A DNA stretch of 23,559 nt, taken from contig RXOD01004354.1 in NCBI GenBank assembly GCA_005223375.1, positions 1 to 23,559 on the forward strand. The letters run 5' to 3'. A program made the position numbers and the translations under genes. The notes beneath the pieces were generated by a model. That model saw nothing but the letters and a program-made list of their open reading frames with translations. It did not search any database and had not been told where the DNA came from. The stretch is from Amoebophrya sp. AT5.2. Taxonomy: Eukaryota > Sar > Dinophyceae > Syndiniales > Amoebophryaceae. Position 1 is the first letter of the stretch; each line of letters opens with the position of its first letter. Below are positions 13,353 to 22,802 of the stretch, piece after piece.

Positions 13353-16300
13353 ATGACAATGATGCATCGACGCCTTCTTCGCGCGCTTGTCGTCCTCGTC
13401 GCTGACGTCGGCTTCATGGCTCGTGTCGCCGGTGTCACGGTGCAGTCCGGGCCGAGCGGATCGGCCGAACCTTCTTTCGCGGGAATACCTGCGGTGTCTC
13501 CGAAGTTGATCCGGTGGGAAGCTGTCCGCCCCGTCTCATCTGCGTCTGACGAGCTGCCGCTCTCGAAGTTCAGTGACGAGAAGTGGCAGGAGTGGCTCCA
13601 CGTGTACGCCCTGCCTGTTTTTGAGTACGCTACGCGTTGGGGCCGGGGCATTTCGCCGGACAACTGGCTCGCCGGGTGGGCGTGCCAGCTCTTGCGCGAC
13701 AATTTTGGACGCGAGACGGAGCTGGAAATCGGGAAGCAGTTCGTGCACGGAAAGCTCGGCCCGAAGGCGTGTATCGCACAAATGGAGGAAACGGCGAAGA
13801 AGCTGCGCGAACGCTCGGAGCAAGAAATCCATGACGTCGTGGTCGAGATTGGGGAAGGAAGATCACCGCTCTTGGGGGGCGGCCATCTTCAAGACGAGGG
13901 CGAACAGTTGATGGCGGACGAGTTGACGGAGGGCCGGATGGACGCGCAGGCCAAGGAAGAAACAGACGAAGCCGGTGTGTTCGGCGCCTCTTTCGTGGCC
14001 GACTGCCGAAACGCGCTCGCAACGGTCGGAAATGGAGTGGATGAGCAAGAAGGGGTTCTGGCCACGGCGTCGTATGCTCAAGGGTCGTCCCGAGAGCGGA
14101 AGACTGTGACCGTGTCCGTCGATCGCGAGAGTGGGCAGTACAATGGGACGGCGCTGCGACGGCTAGAGAGAGGCGCCGCCGCCTACCGAGCGTACCTCCA
14201 CGATGAAAGCAGCTGGGTCACCGGGGTGCGGACCGAGGTTCCGTGGCCCGGGATGTCTTGCTCGCGGCGTCGGCGCGCGGCCCTTCCGTGTGCTGAAGAT
14301 GATCCCACTCGTGCAGCGCTCCTTACATCGTCCCCCTCCGACGACGACCCCCGACGAGAGCCGTGGATCGGGGACGCGACCACCAGTGTCTATTTGGATA
14401 AGCTGCCGATGCCGGGCCATGGCGTGAAACCCTCCGAGCGCCCCAGACTTGAGCGGGAGCGCAGAGCTTTTGTGGGGGATAGCGACGGTGCGCGGATCTC
14501 TAAAAAAAGCGCCGGCGCCGATCCCGGGGCGTGGCGGCGCTTCGCGGGACACTTGGATAAGATCCTGAGGAAGAGCACGACTAAACCGGCGGAGACATCA
14601 GCGGCGGAAGCGGAAGAGCTGCAGGAGAAGAGGCGAGTTCTGTTCCGCCTGCTTCTGAAGGTGCACATGGTGCAGACGTGGTTTCTCTCTTCCGTGCTGC
14701 AGGGGCTGCCTGACCGCGGGGGAAGCGCGCAAGCACTGAAGCAAGCACTAGTGGACCAGGAAAACACCAAGATGCTCGCGGCGATGCGGGGGGTTTCCGA
14801 GCTTCTGTACCGGTTGGTTTTTTCCGAAGTGAAAAAAATGATGGCCGTGGATAATTTTCGCGGGATGCGTCCTCGGCTGATTCCGGTGCGCGAGGGGATA
14901 CCCTACTACGGGGTCTACGTCGTGCCCAGCAGTTTCTACCAGACGGATTTTCGGACACAGGAGGAGCAAAGGTCCCTGCTTCTTTTGCCCATCGAGCTGC
15001 TCGGCGACACGAGTGGTGAGCAGAAAATGCCCGTCTCGCCCGGCATCTGGGCACCGGCGGAGCGGCGAGCGGAAGTTTTGTCCGCTCCTTCGGCTTCGGC
15101 ATCCTACGCTCGCAGCAGCCCGCAGCAGCCGGCTTCCGCGCCGCACGTGACCCACAAGAAGGAAAAGCGGGAGGCGGTGAGAGAAGATCGAAAATATGAC
15201 AAGGTCCTTCGCAAGAAGCGGGCAGAACACGGGGGCGCAATGAAGGGATCGGATGTTTTCAAAGGGTCGTCCATCAGGGTCGAGTCCTATTTCGGTAGCG
15301 CCGGTTTGCAGAACCTGCAGCTCCTGCAGACGGTCGCCGACGTCGGGTCTCCCGGGGAGCTATCGGTGGAAGCATCGGTGCGGATGGTGGACGAACGCGC
15401 CCTTTCCGTGCACCTCTTCTGTCCGTATTCCATTTATCGGACGTCGCTGCAGCTAGTCCCCAACGACGAAGCACTGGCGCTCGAGTACGTGACTGAGTTG
15501 CTGGGCGCGTCCGACCTGGACGAGGACCGGGGCAGTTTGGCGACGGGGGTCCGAGCCTCGATGCTCCGCGACCTGCCGTGGTGGCCCGACTTTATAGACG
15601 CATGGGGGCGTGCGCGGGAGGCGGAAGCAGCCGAATTGATGCGGGAAGGGGGCTATTGGTACGGAACCTCTGCGACACACGATTTGCGAAGGTTTCCGAA
15701 GTACGGATGCGAAGATCAAAAGGGCCGGGGGCAAAAGGCAAAGTGCATCGCTTTGGGCGTCGTGCGCCCGGGGCTGCAGCCTCGCGACCCGCAGCGCTCG
15801 TTTTCGATGGGCGCGGGCGACCTGGCGCAAGCGCGGGTGCTCGGCCACGAGCACGAAATGATCGAGCTGGTGAAACGGATGGCGGACGCGAAGCTGGCGC
15901 AGGGCGCGCGCGACCTCGAGGCAGAACGCGCGTACTTGAAGTTTGGTTCTTTTTGCTCCGGGCAGCCTCACAACTCTGGGCAGGAGGACCTCGGGAACTC
16001 GGCCTGGCTCGGCACCGATCGCGGCGCGCAGCTACTGTACCCGCACCTGCTCGGAAGCGCCCTTTACGCGACAGTGGTCTTTTCCCTGGACTTTCCGAAG
16101 GATTGCGATTGTTCCACGGACGAGGACGGCTCCTCTGGTCAGGAGGCTGGTGGGTCTGGGACGGCCACTAGCGACGACAAGTGGACGGCGCGGCTCCACG
16201 AACTCGCGATACTGGACCTCACAAAGCCCGTGGATGTTGAAGACCTCGCGCCAGATGATACCTCCACCGGACGCGGGAGCCAATCTCCGAACATGTCCGA

Positions 16301-17108
16301 GCGCGCCGCGAATCGCAAGGCCGACAAACTAGAGAGGCAACAGCGGGAGGCGTTCTACCCGTTCGCGTCACTCGAGGAGCTGGAAGCGTACATGCGGGAG
16401 AAAATGGCAGAAAAGCTGAACGTTCCACAGGACGACGTGGAGGTTTTCCCGCCCCCCGATGAAGCGCAAGTGGAAGAGGAAGGACCGGAGGACAGCATGG
16501 GCGGGATGGAGGTAGAAGACCCACTCGCTGCGGATCGTGAGTACTATGTTGAGATGGAGGAATTCCGGGGACGAAAAGGACACGGCGTCCGGGAGCGCCA
16601 TGTTGTGATCGACCGCGACGCCTTGCGTCAGGGATCCGCGGTTGCGAGCGCGTTCGAGGGCGGCACGGCGAGCCAGGTGTGGGGCAAGTGGGAAGAGGAG
16701 GTGGCGCGCTTGGCCGGAACGCAATTCCACCGCGGCACCCGGAATATTAAAGCGACGAGAGCGAAGGCATCGAAGCTGCGGGAGGAGAACAAAACAGCGG
16801 CCGAGCAGAAGGTAAAGGAGGAGAAAAGCCGGAAGCAGGGTGGGGTGGCGGAGGTGGCGCGGCGGCAGCGAGCTCGGCAGCAGGTGATTGTTGAGCTCCA
16901 GAGGCGGACCAGCCACTCGCGCCATCTGGCGCGCGAAATCCTGACGACGCACGCAGCCTTTCTGTTTAGAGGCAGCGACGCGGAAGGGGGCGGGAATGCC
17001 GGGCCGGTGACTCTTAAGGTGCACGGCTCGCACTTTGTGCTGCACGGCCCAGGAATGGCCGCGGTAACCTGGTATAGGAAGCACGGGAGAAACGGGGGGC
17101 ACTCCTGA
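13353..17108 (+). CDS. Tandem paralogue A: large putatively secreted protein, unknown family
   Basis: Intronless frame of 1251 residues. The first in-frame ATG is 13353, with further ATGs at 13359 and 13362; any of them puts a signal-peptide-like segment (RRLLRALVVLVADVGFMARVAG) at the N terminus. No other membrane segment is visible. Blocks shared with paralogue B include KLIRWEAVRP (~51-60), FSDEKWQEWL and YALPVFEYATRWG (~73-97), EKRRVLFRLLLKV (~425), NTKMLAAM-GVSELLYRLVF (~471), PYYGVYVVPSS (~517), GSAGLQNLQLLQ (~648), RSFSMGAGDL and HEMIELVKRMADAK (~810-850), RAANRKADKLER (~984), and a C-terminal HGSHFVLHGPG. Between blocks the sequence is acidic/basic low-complexity linker. Charged helical stretches near 980-1030 and 1130-1190 could be coiled coil. 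I recognise no catalytic motif or known family. Confidence 0.85.
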   Translation: MTMMHRRLLRALVVLVADVGFMARVAGVTVQSGPSGSAEPSFAGIPAVSPKLIRWEAVRPVSSASDELPLSKFSDEKWQEWLHVYALPVFEYATRWGRGISPDNWLAGWACQLLRDNFGRETELEIGKQFVHGKLGPKACIAQMEETAKKLRERSEQEIHDVVVEIGEGRSPLLGGGHLQDEGEQLMADELTEGRMDAQAKEETDEAGVFGASFVADCRNALATVGNGVDEQEGVLATASYAQGSSRERKTVTVSVDRESGQYNGTALRRLERGAAAYRAYLHDESSWVTGVRTEVPWPGMSCSRRRRAALPCAEDDPTRAALLTSSPSDDDPRREPWIGDATTSVYLDKLPMPGHGVKPSERPRLERERRAFVGDSDGARISKKSAGADPGAWRRFAGHLDKILRKSTTKPAETSAAEAEELQEKRRVLFRLLLKVHMVQTWFLSSVLQGLPDRGGSAQALKQALVDQENTKMLAAMRGVSELLYRLVFSEVKKMMAVDNFRGMRPRLIPVREGIPYYGVYVVPSSFYQTDFRTQEEQRSLLLLPIELLGDTSGEQKMPVSPGIWAPAERRAEVLSAPSASASYARSSPQQPASAPHVTHKKEKREAVREDRKYDKVLRKKRAEHGGAMKGSDVFKGSSIRVESYFGSAGLQNLQLLQTVADVGSPGELSVEASVRMVDERALSVHLFCPYSIYRTSLQLVPNDEALALEYVTELLGASDLDEDRGSLATGVRASMLRDLPWWPDFIDAWGRAREAEAAELMREGGYWYGTSATHDLRRFPKYGCEDQKGRGQKAKCIALGVVRPGLQPRDPQRSFSMGAGDLAQARVLGHEHEMIELVKRMADAKLAQGARDLEAERAYLKFGSFCSGQPHNSGQEDLGNSAWLGTDRGAQLLYPHLLGSALYATVVFSLDFPKDCDCSTDEDGSSGQEAGGSGTATSDDKWTARLHELAILDLTKPVDVEDLAPDDTSTGRGSQSPNMSERAANRKADKLERQQREAFYPFASLEELEAYMREKMAEKLNVPQDDVEVFPPPDEAQVEEEGPEDSMGGMEVEDPLAADREYYVEMEEFRGRKGHGVRERHVVIDRDALRQGSAVASAFEGGTASQVWGKWEEEVARLAGTQFHRGTRNIKATRAKASKLREENKTAAEQKVKEEKSRKQGGVAEVARRQRARQQVIVELQRRTSHSRHLAREILTTHAAFLFRGSDAEGGGNAGPVTLKVHGSHFVLHGPGMAAVTWYRKHGRNGGHS

Positions 17109-17226
17109 TTTAATTTTCGTGAGTCATCTACGTACTTCTACTTCTAGTTTTCTAGTTCTAGGGGCGCAACTACAAAGGAGCTTGCTGTTCGAGATGAGTA
17201 AGTAGAAGCTTGAAGATTGAAATCTC

Positions 17227-17291
17227 GCTTCCCTCAGTATTCTGTTTGGTAGGTTGCAGATTGGTGATTTCACTTACTCGAGCGGCGCACC
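17227..17291 (+). repeat. 65-bp repeat downstream of paralogue A, copy 1
   Basis: This segment matches 22228-22292 at 62 of 65 positions by eye, far better than the surrounding non-coding DNA, where no similarity continues on either side. It begins GCTTCCCTCAGTATTCTG and ends GAGCGGCGCACC. It lies 118 bases after the stop of paralogue A; the other copy lies 405 bases after the stop of paralogue B. It may be a remnant of the duplication unit kept by selection, such as a 3' UTR or processing element, or a dispersed short repeat. Confidence 0.8.
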
Positions 17292-17750
17292 GAAAAAATA
17301 TTTTGACCACCGTGTTACATTGCGCACCCATGTCCCCACGAAGCAAGAGCGAACGCTTGCGCGTCGGTCCGAGCCTCGCTTCCAGGTCGTACGACAGCCG
17401 CAGCTACCACTTAAATGAAGGCAGCGCAGCTTCTCGGTTTAAAAACATAGTTCGGCTACCATGGTAGCTATGCATCCCCTTGTAAAACAAGATCCTCTCG
17501 TTCTTGGACATAAAGAACCGATCATGATCAACATGGCGCTCGGTGAGTACAAATCCGGTGGAGTGTAGTGGGAAATCAGGGGAGACAGCACGTGGGGCGG
17601 AGTCTATGGCTAAATGGTCTAGGCCTACAGCTACACCCACTGCAGCATTTCCGTCGAATCACTAAAGCAAACAGTGCCATTAGAGACTTGAAGCAAAGTA
17701 AGGACAGTCGCCATTTCTAGAGAACTCCAGGAGAATACTGCGAGAAAACT

Positions 17751-17801
17751 ACCATTTTGCAAACGTACCGATACCTTGTACAGCAACGACCATTTTGCAA
17801 A
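17751..17801 (+). repeat. Pair of 13-bp direct repeats upstream of paralogue B
   Basis: ACCATTTTGCAAA occurs at 17751-17763 and 17789-17801, 38 bp apart start to start, 110-160 bases before the paralogue B ATG. It could be a paired regulatory site; paralogue A has no obvious equivalent in its flank. Confidence 0.5.
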
Positions 17802-17910
17802 TTTTGACCGCTTTCTGATAGGTTTTATCAATCTCCCAAGGGACCCACCTTTCCGAATTCACACCAGGAGCGCGATTGTTCCGATTCTTAATCATATCAA
17901 ATCACGAACG

Positions 17911-20900
17911 ATGCACTTCTTCTGCTCGCTTGTCGTTGCCGGGTACCATGTCGCCTTTGTAGGTGGCGTCACGTTGCCGGGCGGTGGTGCACCTCGTCCG
18001 GAGTCTTCGTCAGTGCGCCCCGCGGCGGCTGAGCCGTCGCGAGGTGGTTCTCTACCAGGACGCGATGCTTCTTCTTCCTACCACCAGCCGCCTACGCCCA
18101 AGTTGATCCGCTGGGAGGCGGTGCGTCCCCTGTTCGAAAAAGACCACACCGGCGTCTACTCGGCCCCGTCCAAAGCCTCGAAGCACGAACTGCGCCCCGA
18201 CGACTGGAAACGCCCCCTCTCCGAGTTCAGCGAGGAAAAGTGGCAGGAGTGGCTCTACACCTATGCGCTGCCCGTTTTTGAGTACGCCACTCGCTGGGGG
18301 CACGAAGTGCCGGGCGACTGCAACTGGCTGTACAGCACGGCCTGCACGCTGATGCGGGATAAACTCGGTTGCGAAACGGGGCTTGAGGTCGGGAAGCAGG
18401 TTGTGAGCGGAAAACTCGGGCCGACGCCAATCATCGCCCATATGGAGGCGCAGGTCGAGAACCTCCGTAGAAGCTCGGACGAGACTGTGTACGCCGTCGC
18501 GATTCAGCGCGGATCGGATGCAAAGGAGCAATCTTGTCAAGACGGGGAAGATGGGGGTGATCCTTCGCACCGTGCGCGCGAGGCGAGCATGATGTCGGTG
18601 GGCGTCGACGACCAACAGGACGAGGAAGCTGCGCTCGGCGCCTCATTCGTGCGCGACGTCAGAGACGCGCTCGCAGGAGTCAGCGGTGAAGATGTTGAAG
18701 TCCGCGGCCGGAAGTTCGTAACCGTGGTCACGGACCGCCAGAGTGGGCGGTATACCGGCACGGCGCGGAGGCGGGCGGAGCAACGTGCCGCCGCCTTGAG
18801 GGAGGTGAAAAGGGACGAAGCGAGCTGGATCACGGGTCAAGAACTGGGCACATCAAGAGGAAGGAGGTTGGGCCTGCTGCCGTGCTCGCGTCTGCGAAGC
18901 GACGCCGACCGGACCGTGGGCACAACCAACCGGAATAAGTCGTGGCGCGAGCAGCCGTGGATCGGAGACAGCGCTACCGCCACGTATCTGGAACACCTCC
19001 GCATGGCCGGGCCGGGCGACAAACCCTTGGAGTGCGCGAAGGTGAGCGCTGAGCGTCGCGCCTTTGCGGCCGCCCCGGGTGGGAGCACAGCTTCAACTAC
19101 GTCGAGTAGCTCAAAGTGGCCCGGGCTCCTGGGCATGCCAACCTCGAGCACGGACCCGGACGCGTGGCAGCGATTCACGAAGCACCTGGGCGACATACTG
19201 CGGATGGAAGAGCACGGAGAAGGAACCGCCTCCGATGAAAAGGACGGGCAGGACTCCGAAAAAGACAGGGAGGAGATGCTGGAGAAGCGGCGGGTTCTAT
19301 TCCGGCTGCTCTTGAAGGTAAACATGAACCAGACGGCGGCTCTTTCCAAGCTGGTACGCGTGGTGGACATGTCCGTGAAGCAAAAGGAGTGGGTGTACGG
19401 CTATCTCTCGCCCGAAACGCGAAAGAAGATGGAGGTGCAGGGGGGCGAGATTGGGTGGGCCGAGACACAAAAAGTGCTTCAGATCCTGGAGCGCGAAAAC
19501 ACGAAGATGCTGGCCGCGATGCAGGGCGTATCCGAGTTGCTCTACCGACTGGTGTTCGAGCAGGTAAGCGGCATGGCCGGTTGCAACCCGAACCTCGCGG
19601 GAAAGTGCGGGGGTGTCGGGACACCTTCGCAGGGTCCAAGCCTGATTCCGGTGTCGGGCGACGAGGGAGCCAATCCTTACTACGGGGTCTACGTCGTGCC
19701 CAGCTCCGTCTACGAGACGGATTTCCAGAAACGAAGCAGCACTGCTGCAGGGAAACGACCGAAAGAGCCGCGATCCCTCCTACTGCTACCAATCGAGCTA
19801 GTCGGTGACAGGAGTGGCGCGCAAAAAATGCACGTTTCTCCGGGCATCTGGGCGCCGGCGGTGGTGCGGTCTGTGGCAGCCGTATTGGCGGGTGTAAAGA
19901 CAGCCTCTGAAGATCATGCGTCGTCGGCAGCCAGCGCCGCGCCGCCAAGGCCCACGGCCACGCGCGCAGGAAAGAAGCACGTCAAAAAGGCCGACCAAAA
20001 GTTGGAAAAAAGAACCGTGAAGGCCGGAGTGAAACCGGGTGAACATCACGCGGGGGATCTTCCTAGGAACAACCAAGAGCAGGAGCACCGCGCAGCAGCT
20101 GAGTTGCAGAGGGCGCAGAGTAATATTCTCGATTTGTATTTGGGGAGCGCCGGGCTGCAGAACCTGCAGCTGCTGCAATCGGTGGTGGATTCGCGTTTCG
20201 ATCCCGCCGCCGGCACCTACGCCGAGCGCGTCCGCATGGTCACCGAGCGCGCGCTCGCTGTGCATCTGTTCTGCCCGTACCGTGTCTACTTGCAAATGCG
20301 GGCCTTGGGAAGGGGCAGCTTCTTCCCCGACGACGAACGTCAGGCTGTCGAGTACGGCATGGGAGTGCTGGGCGCGTCCGCCCTCGACGAAGACCGAAAG
20401 CTCATCGGCGTCTCGGGGGTGCGCGGCGCCGAGATGCTCCGGCAGATGCCGTGGTGGCCGGAATTCCTCACCGCCTGGAGAAATGCGCGCGAGACGGAGG
20501 CAGACGCGTGGGCGCGCGGGTTGGGTGAAAAGTCGGATGAAAAAGCCGGAGAGTGCATTGCCCTCGGCGTGGTGCGCCCGGGGCTGAGGGCAAACGACCG
20601 GCAGCGCTCGTTCTCGATGGGGGCGGGGGACTTGACGAAGGCGCGCGTGCTTCCGCACACGCACGAGATGATCGAGCTGGTTAAGCGGATGGCGGACGCG
20701 AAGATTGCGCGGGGGGCGCGGGATATCGACGCGGAACTGGTGTACTGGCAACTACGGGCGCAGCGGCAGTCGGGCGCGGCCGGGGTCACCCTCGACCCGA
20801 GAGCCCGGGAGTGGTTCGCCACCGACAGTGGGGCGCAGGTCCTGTTCCCCCACGTTTTCGCCAACACCGCGGATGCGACGCTCATTTTCTCCCTGGAGTT

Positions 20901-21822
20901 TCCGGAAGAGTCCAAATCCGCTGAGGCTGACAAATGGACGGCGCGGCTGAACGAACTCGCACTGCAGGACTTCACGCAACCACTGGACGAGGGTGGCGTC
21001 GGGGAAGAAGAAGAGGTTCCCACCTTCGTCGGGGAGGTGGCCTCCAAAGTGTCCGATCGCGCCGCGAACCGTCGGGCCGAGAAATTGGAGCGCGAGCGGC
21101 GGGCGGCGTTCTACCCGTTCGAATCACTCGAGGAGTTAGAAGCGTACATGAAGGAGAAAATGGCGGAAAAGCTGGACCTTCGCGAAGACGAAGTGGACGT
21201 CTTTCCGCGCAGTGGAGATCTTGGTGGCGAGGGTGAGACAGAGATTGAGATGGATGTAGAAGATGCGGACGTGAAGAACGTGCGGGGAGAGAGCGGTCAG
21301 GAGCGGCACGTAGCGATCGACATGGAAGCTCTGGCGCAGGGGTCCGGCCCGGTCGCAGAAATGTTCCAGCGAGACACGCCCCGTCAGGTGTGGGGTAAAT
21401 GGGAAGAGGAGGCGGCGCGTCTAGCGCAAACGCACTTCGGGAGGCAGAAAGCGAACATGAGGCGCCGGAAGATGAAGACGGAAAAGGAGAAAAAAGGAGC
21501 AGAAGGCCTACTCAAGGAAGGAGAAGAAGGGGTCGGATCAACGCGCCGAGACCCCTCGGAGGTGGCGCGGCAGCAACGAGCCCGACAACATGTGATTGGA
21601 GAACTCCAGCGGCGGACGGCCAACTCACGTAACCTCGCGCGGGAAATCCTGACAACTCACGCAGCTTTCCTGTTGAGAGGCAGCGGATCGGAGGGGGAGG
21701 CAGGAGCGGGCGTGGGATCGTTGTCTTTACGGGTCCACGGCTCGCATTTTGTGTTGCACGGTCCAGGAATCGGTGCGCTAACCTTCCATAGAAGGCATGC
21801 ACAGAACGGCGGACACTCCTGA
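17911..21822 (+). CDS. Tandem paralogue B: large putatively secreted protein, unknown family
   Basis: Intronless frame of 1303 residues starting at the only suitable ATG (17911). The N terminus MHFFCSLVVAGYHVAFVGGV looks like a signal peptide. It shares the order and sequence of conserved blocks with paralogue A through the whole length, from KLIRWEAVRP (~64) to the C-terminal HGSHFVLHGPG and final NGGHS, so the two arose by duplication of a complete gene. Differences are concentrated in linkers. B has about 25 extra residues after the EKRRVLFRLLLKV block (around 485-515), a longer segment before PYYGVYVVPSS and a Lys-rich linker at ~680-710. A instead has an extra Tyr/Gly-rich stretch before its ALGVVRPGL block. 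Both keep an open frame and the same block residues, which suggests purifying selection on each. Function unknown. Confidence 0.85.
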   Translation: MHFFCSLVVAGYHVAFVGGVTLPGGGAPRPESSSVRPAAAEPSRGGSLPGRDASSSYHQPPTPKLIRWEAVRPLFEKDHTGVYSAPSKASKHELRPDDWKRPLSEFSEEKWQEWLYTYALPVFEYATRWGHEVPGDCNWLYSTACTLMRDKLGCETGLEVGKQVVSGKLGPTPIIAHMEAQVENLRRSSDETVYAVAIQRGSDAKEQSCQDGEDGGDPSHRAREASMMSVGVDDQQDEEAALGASFVRDVRDALAGVSGEDVEVRGRKFVTVVTDRQSGRYTGTARRRAEQRAAALREVKRDEASWITGQELGTSRGRRLGLLPCSRLRSDADRTVGTTNRNKSWREQPWIGDSATATYLEHLRMAGPGDKPLECAKVSAERRAFAAAPGGSTASTTSSSSKWPGLLGMPTSSTDPDAWQRFTKHLGDILRMEEHGEGTASDEKDGQDSEKDREEMLEKRRVLFRLLLKVNMNQTAALSKLVRVVDMSVKQKEWVYGYLSPETRKKMEVQGGEIGWAETQKVLQILERENTKMLAAMQGVSELLYRLVFEQVSGMAGCNPNLAGKCGGVGTPSQGPSLIPVSGDEGANPYYGVYVVPSSVYETDFQKRSSTAAGKRPKEPRSLLLLPIELVGDRSGAQKMHVSPGIWAPAVVRSVAAVLAGVKTASEDHASSAASAAPPRPTATRAGKKHVKKADQKLEKRTVKAGVKPGEHHAGDLPRNNQEQEHRAAAELQRAQSNILDLYLGSAGLQNLQLLQSVVDSRFDPAAGTYAERVRMVTERALAVHLFCPYRVYLQMRALGRGSFFPDDERQAVEYGMGVLGASALDEDRKLIGVSGVRGAEMLRQMPWWPEFLTAWRNARETEADAWARGLGEKSDEKAGECIALGVVRPGLRANDRQRSFSMGAGDLTKARVLPHTHEMIELVKRMADAKIARGARDIDAELVYWQLRAQRQSGAAGVTLDPRAREWFATDSGAQVLFPHVFANTADATLIFSLEFPEESKSAEADKWTARLNELALQDFTQPLDEGGVGEEEEVPTFVGEVASKVSDRAANRRAEKLERERRAAFYPFESLEELEAYMKEKMAEKLDLREDEVDVFPRSGDLGGEGETEIEMDVEDADVKNVRGESGQERHVAIDMEALAQGSGPVAEMFQRDTPRQVWGKWEEEAARLAQTHFGRQKANMRRRKMKTEKEKKGAEGLLKEGEEGVGSTRRDPSEVARQQRARQHVIGELQRRTANSRNLAREILTTHAAFLLRGSGSEGEAGAGVGSLSLRVHGSHFVLHGPGIGALTFHRRHAQNGGHS

Positions 21823-21886
21823 TCCGTACTCTGGTGAGCTGTGTATTTTTGTACCACTAATTCATTGATTTAGCTGTTGGCAAATT

Positions 21887-21906
21887 GGTCCCCTACACAG
21901 GGGACC
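21887..21906. repeat. Perfect short hairpin after paralogue B
   Basis: GGTCCCCT, a four-base ACAC loop, then AGGGGACC, followed by GCTTTT. It lies 65 bases past the stop codon of paralogue B. It could be an RNA 3'-end or processing hairpin, but paralogue A has no matching structure at the same distance. Confidence 0.6.
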
Positions 21907-22227
21907 GCTTTTGGTTCATTGATGGACTAGCGAAGAACTTCCATGATCATGAACATGGTTCGACTTCGATATGGATTTCGAACGGAACGCTTGCAAAAAT
22001 TAAGATTTATGTACTGCCTCCCTTTATTCTACCGACTACTTAAAGACAAAAGCTCCGGGACGCCGACGCATTTTCCGATGTTGTCAATTAAAAACCAGGA
22101 ATCCTTTGGAGCAGCACTAGCCACCAAACCAAAATCTTCTCTAAACAGCCGGACTCATTTTTAACGTATATGTATGTTCTGAGCGTGGGAGAATTTGCCG
22201 CTTGGGGTGTTATATTTTTGACGGAAA

Positions 22228-22292
22228 GCTTCCCTCAGTATTCTGTTTGGTAGGGGGCAGATTGGTGATTTCACTTATTCGAGCGGCGCACC
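22228..22292 (+). repeat. 65-bp repeat downstream of paralogue B, copy 2
   Basis: Second copy of the 17227-17291 repeat, same orientation, differing at two adjacent bases (TT to GG, after GGTAGG) and one C/T. The two copies are about 5.0 kb apart, slightly more than the 4.56-4.71 kb offset between the paralogues, so extra sequence separates B from its copy. Confidence 0.8.
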
Positions 22293-22802
22293 TAGTGGAG
22301 CCGGAGCGTGCTCGAATTTGCATGCGCGTGCTGAAGCCCGCTGCTGTTCATGATAGGCGTTTCCTTACTTTGGTTTCTTCATCTGATGATCTCGAACGTG
22401 AGGGAGAGGGAATCAACCCTGCATAGCAGGAGCTGGAAATGAAACGGGGAGAGATCAGGGAGTGTCTCGTTTTAGTTGGAGGGCTATTATGACGATCTGG
22501 TGCTTCAAATGTGGCAGCGCCTCAACCGTTCTGATTTAGTTTTGCGATGCTATTTACTTTTCAAGTCGGGAGATTGTAAAGCGAAAAAGCAGACAGTTTG
22601 TGGAGTCTCTCGCTCTTTCTCTTTTATAAATGGTTCGTCGAGAGAGATTTGCGGAAAAATCATGGATAAACAATGTAGCACAGTCGTTGTCTTTGCTTAG
22701 AGTGGCGGCGGTCGCTTCTGCGGCCTGCATTAAAATTGTGCCGAGGACCTGGCTTTTGCTTTAGATAGTGAGGCAGCGAGAGGCAGGGAGAGGAAGAAGA
22801 CC

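Larger units (their letters stand above)
17109..17910 (+). other. Spacer between tandem paralogues A and B
   Basis: No gene seen. It contains the GTACTTCTACTTCTAG 16-mer (17132-17147), the first copy of the 65-bp repeat (17227-17291) and a 13-bp direct repeat (17751-17763 and 17789-17801). The frame of paralogue B is open back to 17776 but has no ATG before 17911. Confidence 0.55.
21823..22802 (+). other. Non-coding region downstream of paralogue B
   Basis: No supportable gene. Frames at 21943-22164, 22202-22426 and 22476-22700 are short, AT-rich and unlike the G/C-ending codon pattern of the real genes here. The region includes a perfect 8-bp hairpin (21887-21906) and the second copy of the 65-bp repeat (22228-22292). 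Confidence 0.5.

Noticed and set aside
17776..17910. Upstream extension of paralogue B as coding sequence
   Set aside because: The frame is open but has no ATG; starting at 17911 gives a good signal peptide, as does the equivalent start in paralogue A.
19798..20751. Long - strand open frame (317 codons) opposite paralogue B
   Set aside because: It mirrors the most conserved coding blocks shared with paralogue A, whose + strand protein similarity explains the sequence.
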